Source of the DNA: an uncultured Caulobacteraceae bacterium
GTDB taxonomy: Bacteria > Pseudomonadota > Alphaproteobacteria > Caulobacterales > Caulobacteraceae
NCBI GenBank assembly: GCA_946482375.1
Contig: CAMLRH010000120.1
Span: 1 to 7,954, forward strand
Direction of reading: 5' to 3'
DNA length: 7,954 bases
In this document: in pieces, positions 7,404-7,954 of the stretch
Numbering within the stretch: the stretch's first letter is position 1
Layout: every line of letters begins with the position of its first letter
The notes under the pieces: model-generated
What the model saw: only the letters and a program-made list of their open reading frames with translations
What the model was told of the DNA's origin: nothing
Database searches by the model: none
Translations under genes and position numbers: made by a program

Positions 7404-7954
7404 CTAGTGGCCATCCTGCTCAAGGATACGGTCGTGGATCGCCTGGCGGGCGCGGTCGTCGACGCCCAGTTCGCGCTCCAGATAGGCGTCGAGCGAGCCG
7501 TGCTTGTCATGGATCGCGGCGAAGGCGGTCTCGAGGTATTGCGCCTCGACGCCCAGGGCCGTGCGGACGGCGGCTTCCGACGGCGTCCTGCCGGTCAGCT
7601 CCCGCATCACCTTCATCATCACCGGCACGCGGCGTTCGAAGCGGCCGGGGTCGTTGGTCAGCAGGAAGTCCTCGACCAGGTCGTCTTCGGACACACCGAC
7701 CATATGATGGGTCAGCGCCGCCAGGATGCCGGTGCGGTCCTTGCCCGCCGCGCAGTGGATCAGCACCGGCCCATCGGTGTCCGCCAGCGCCCGGAAGTAG
7801 CGGGCGTAGAGATCGACGTGCCGGTCCACGAACGGCGCCTCGCGGTAGTAGTCGACCATGTAGCGGCGGAAGCTCTCTTCCGAGAGGTCGGAGTTGGCGA
7901 TGAACAGATGCCAGGGGTCGTCGTGGACCTGGCCGATGTCGTTCTCGATGACGG
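7404..7954 (-). CDS. PtpB-like tyrosine/dual-specificity phosphatase, C-terminal part
   Basis: The gene runs off the right edge; 182 residues are visible from 7952 down to the TAG at 7404-7406. The active-site loop IHCAAGKDRTG is a Cx5R phosphatase signature with Cys67 as nucleophile and Arg73 for phosphate binding (visible numbering). The Lys-Asp inside the loop (AGKDRTG) is typical of the family that includes Mycobacterium tuberculosis PtpB and Listeria LipA, some of which also act on phosphoinositides. The following segment (ALTHHMVGVSEDDLVEDFLLTN) matches the family's helical C-terminus. A start at the internal Met at 7857-7859 would be too short, since coding sequence continues upstream to the edge (VIENDIGQVHDDPWHLF). 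The substrate cannot be told; nothing visible suggests a partner kinase. Confidence 0.92.
   Translation of the reverse strand, partial: VIENDIGQVHDDPWHLFIANSDLSEESFRRYMVDYYREAPFVDRHVDLYARYFRALADTDGPVLIHCAAGKDRTGILAALTHHMVGVSEDDLVEDFLLTNDPGRFERRVPVMMKVMRELTGRTPSEAAVRTALGVEAQYLETAFAAIHDKHGSLDAYLERELGVDDRARQAIHDRILEQDGH

Noticed and set aside
6100..7407. 435-codon open frame on the plus strand antisense to the MFS gene
   Set aside because: Its composition (Arg/Gln/Asp/His-rich) is that of a GC-rich antisense frame, with no family motif.

Overview
This is a GC-rich window (apart from one AT-rich intergenic island), and its gene content points to an alphaproteobacterium of the Caulobacterales (Caulobacter, Phenylobacterium or Brevundimonas-like). 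The best clues are a 57-residue Flp pilin of the Caulobacter PilA type next to a CpaA prepilin peptidase, CtrA-like boxes and a GANTC site upstream of the pilin, and a class I cytochrome c of CycM type. The genus is inference. Apart from the cytochrome c fragment at the left edge, every gene lies on the minus strand.

Layout from left to right: (1) 1-386, 3' part of a cytochrome c gene on the plus strand. (2) 396-509, a nested palindromic intergenic repeat between two convergent genes; its end overlaps the stop codon of the next gene. (3) 509-2718, a two-gene minus-strand unit: an M17 leucyl aminopeptidase followed, with a 4-base ATGA overlap, by a cytosolic NlpC/P60 (C40) peptidase. (4) 2758-3267, cpaA, and 3370-3543, pilA, separated by a strong intrinsic terminator at about 3309-3345. 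(5) 3544-3747, an AT-rich upstream region with candidate CtrA and CcrM sites. (6) 3748-7332, a minus-strand unit of MFS transporter (Atg22/UMF1-like), pabB and pabC, with an 18-base gap and then a 4-base ATGA overlap. pabC carries an apparent single-base frameshift near 4307-4320. (7) 7404 to the right edge, the C-terminal part of a PtpB-like protein phosphatase with an HCAAGKDRTG active site.

Functional themes: PabB makes 4-amino-4-deoxychorismate and PabC would turn it into p-aminobenzoate for folate, so the frameshift matters if it is real. PilA and CpaA are the pilin and prepilin peptidase of the tight-adherence (Flp) pilus, but the rest of the cpa assembly genes does not follow cpaA here. 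The aminopeptidase and NlpC/P60 pair probably degrades peptides, possibly wall-derived, in the cytoplasm.

I see no convincing new multi-gene defence or mobile system. The items most worth a second look are the pabC frameshift, the regulatory island upstream of pilA, the isolated pilA-cpaA pair and the nested palindrome.
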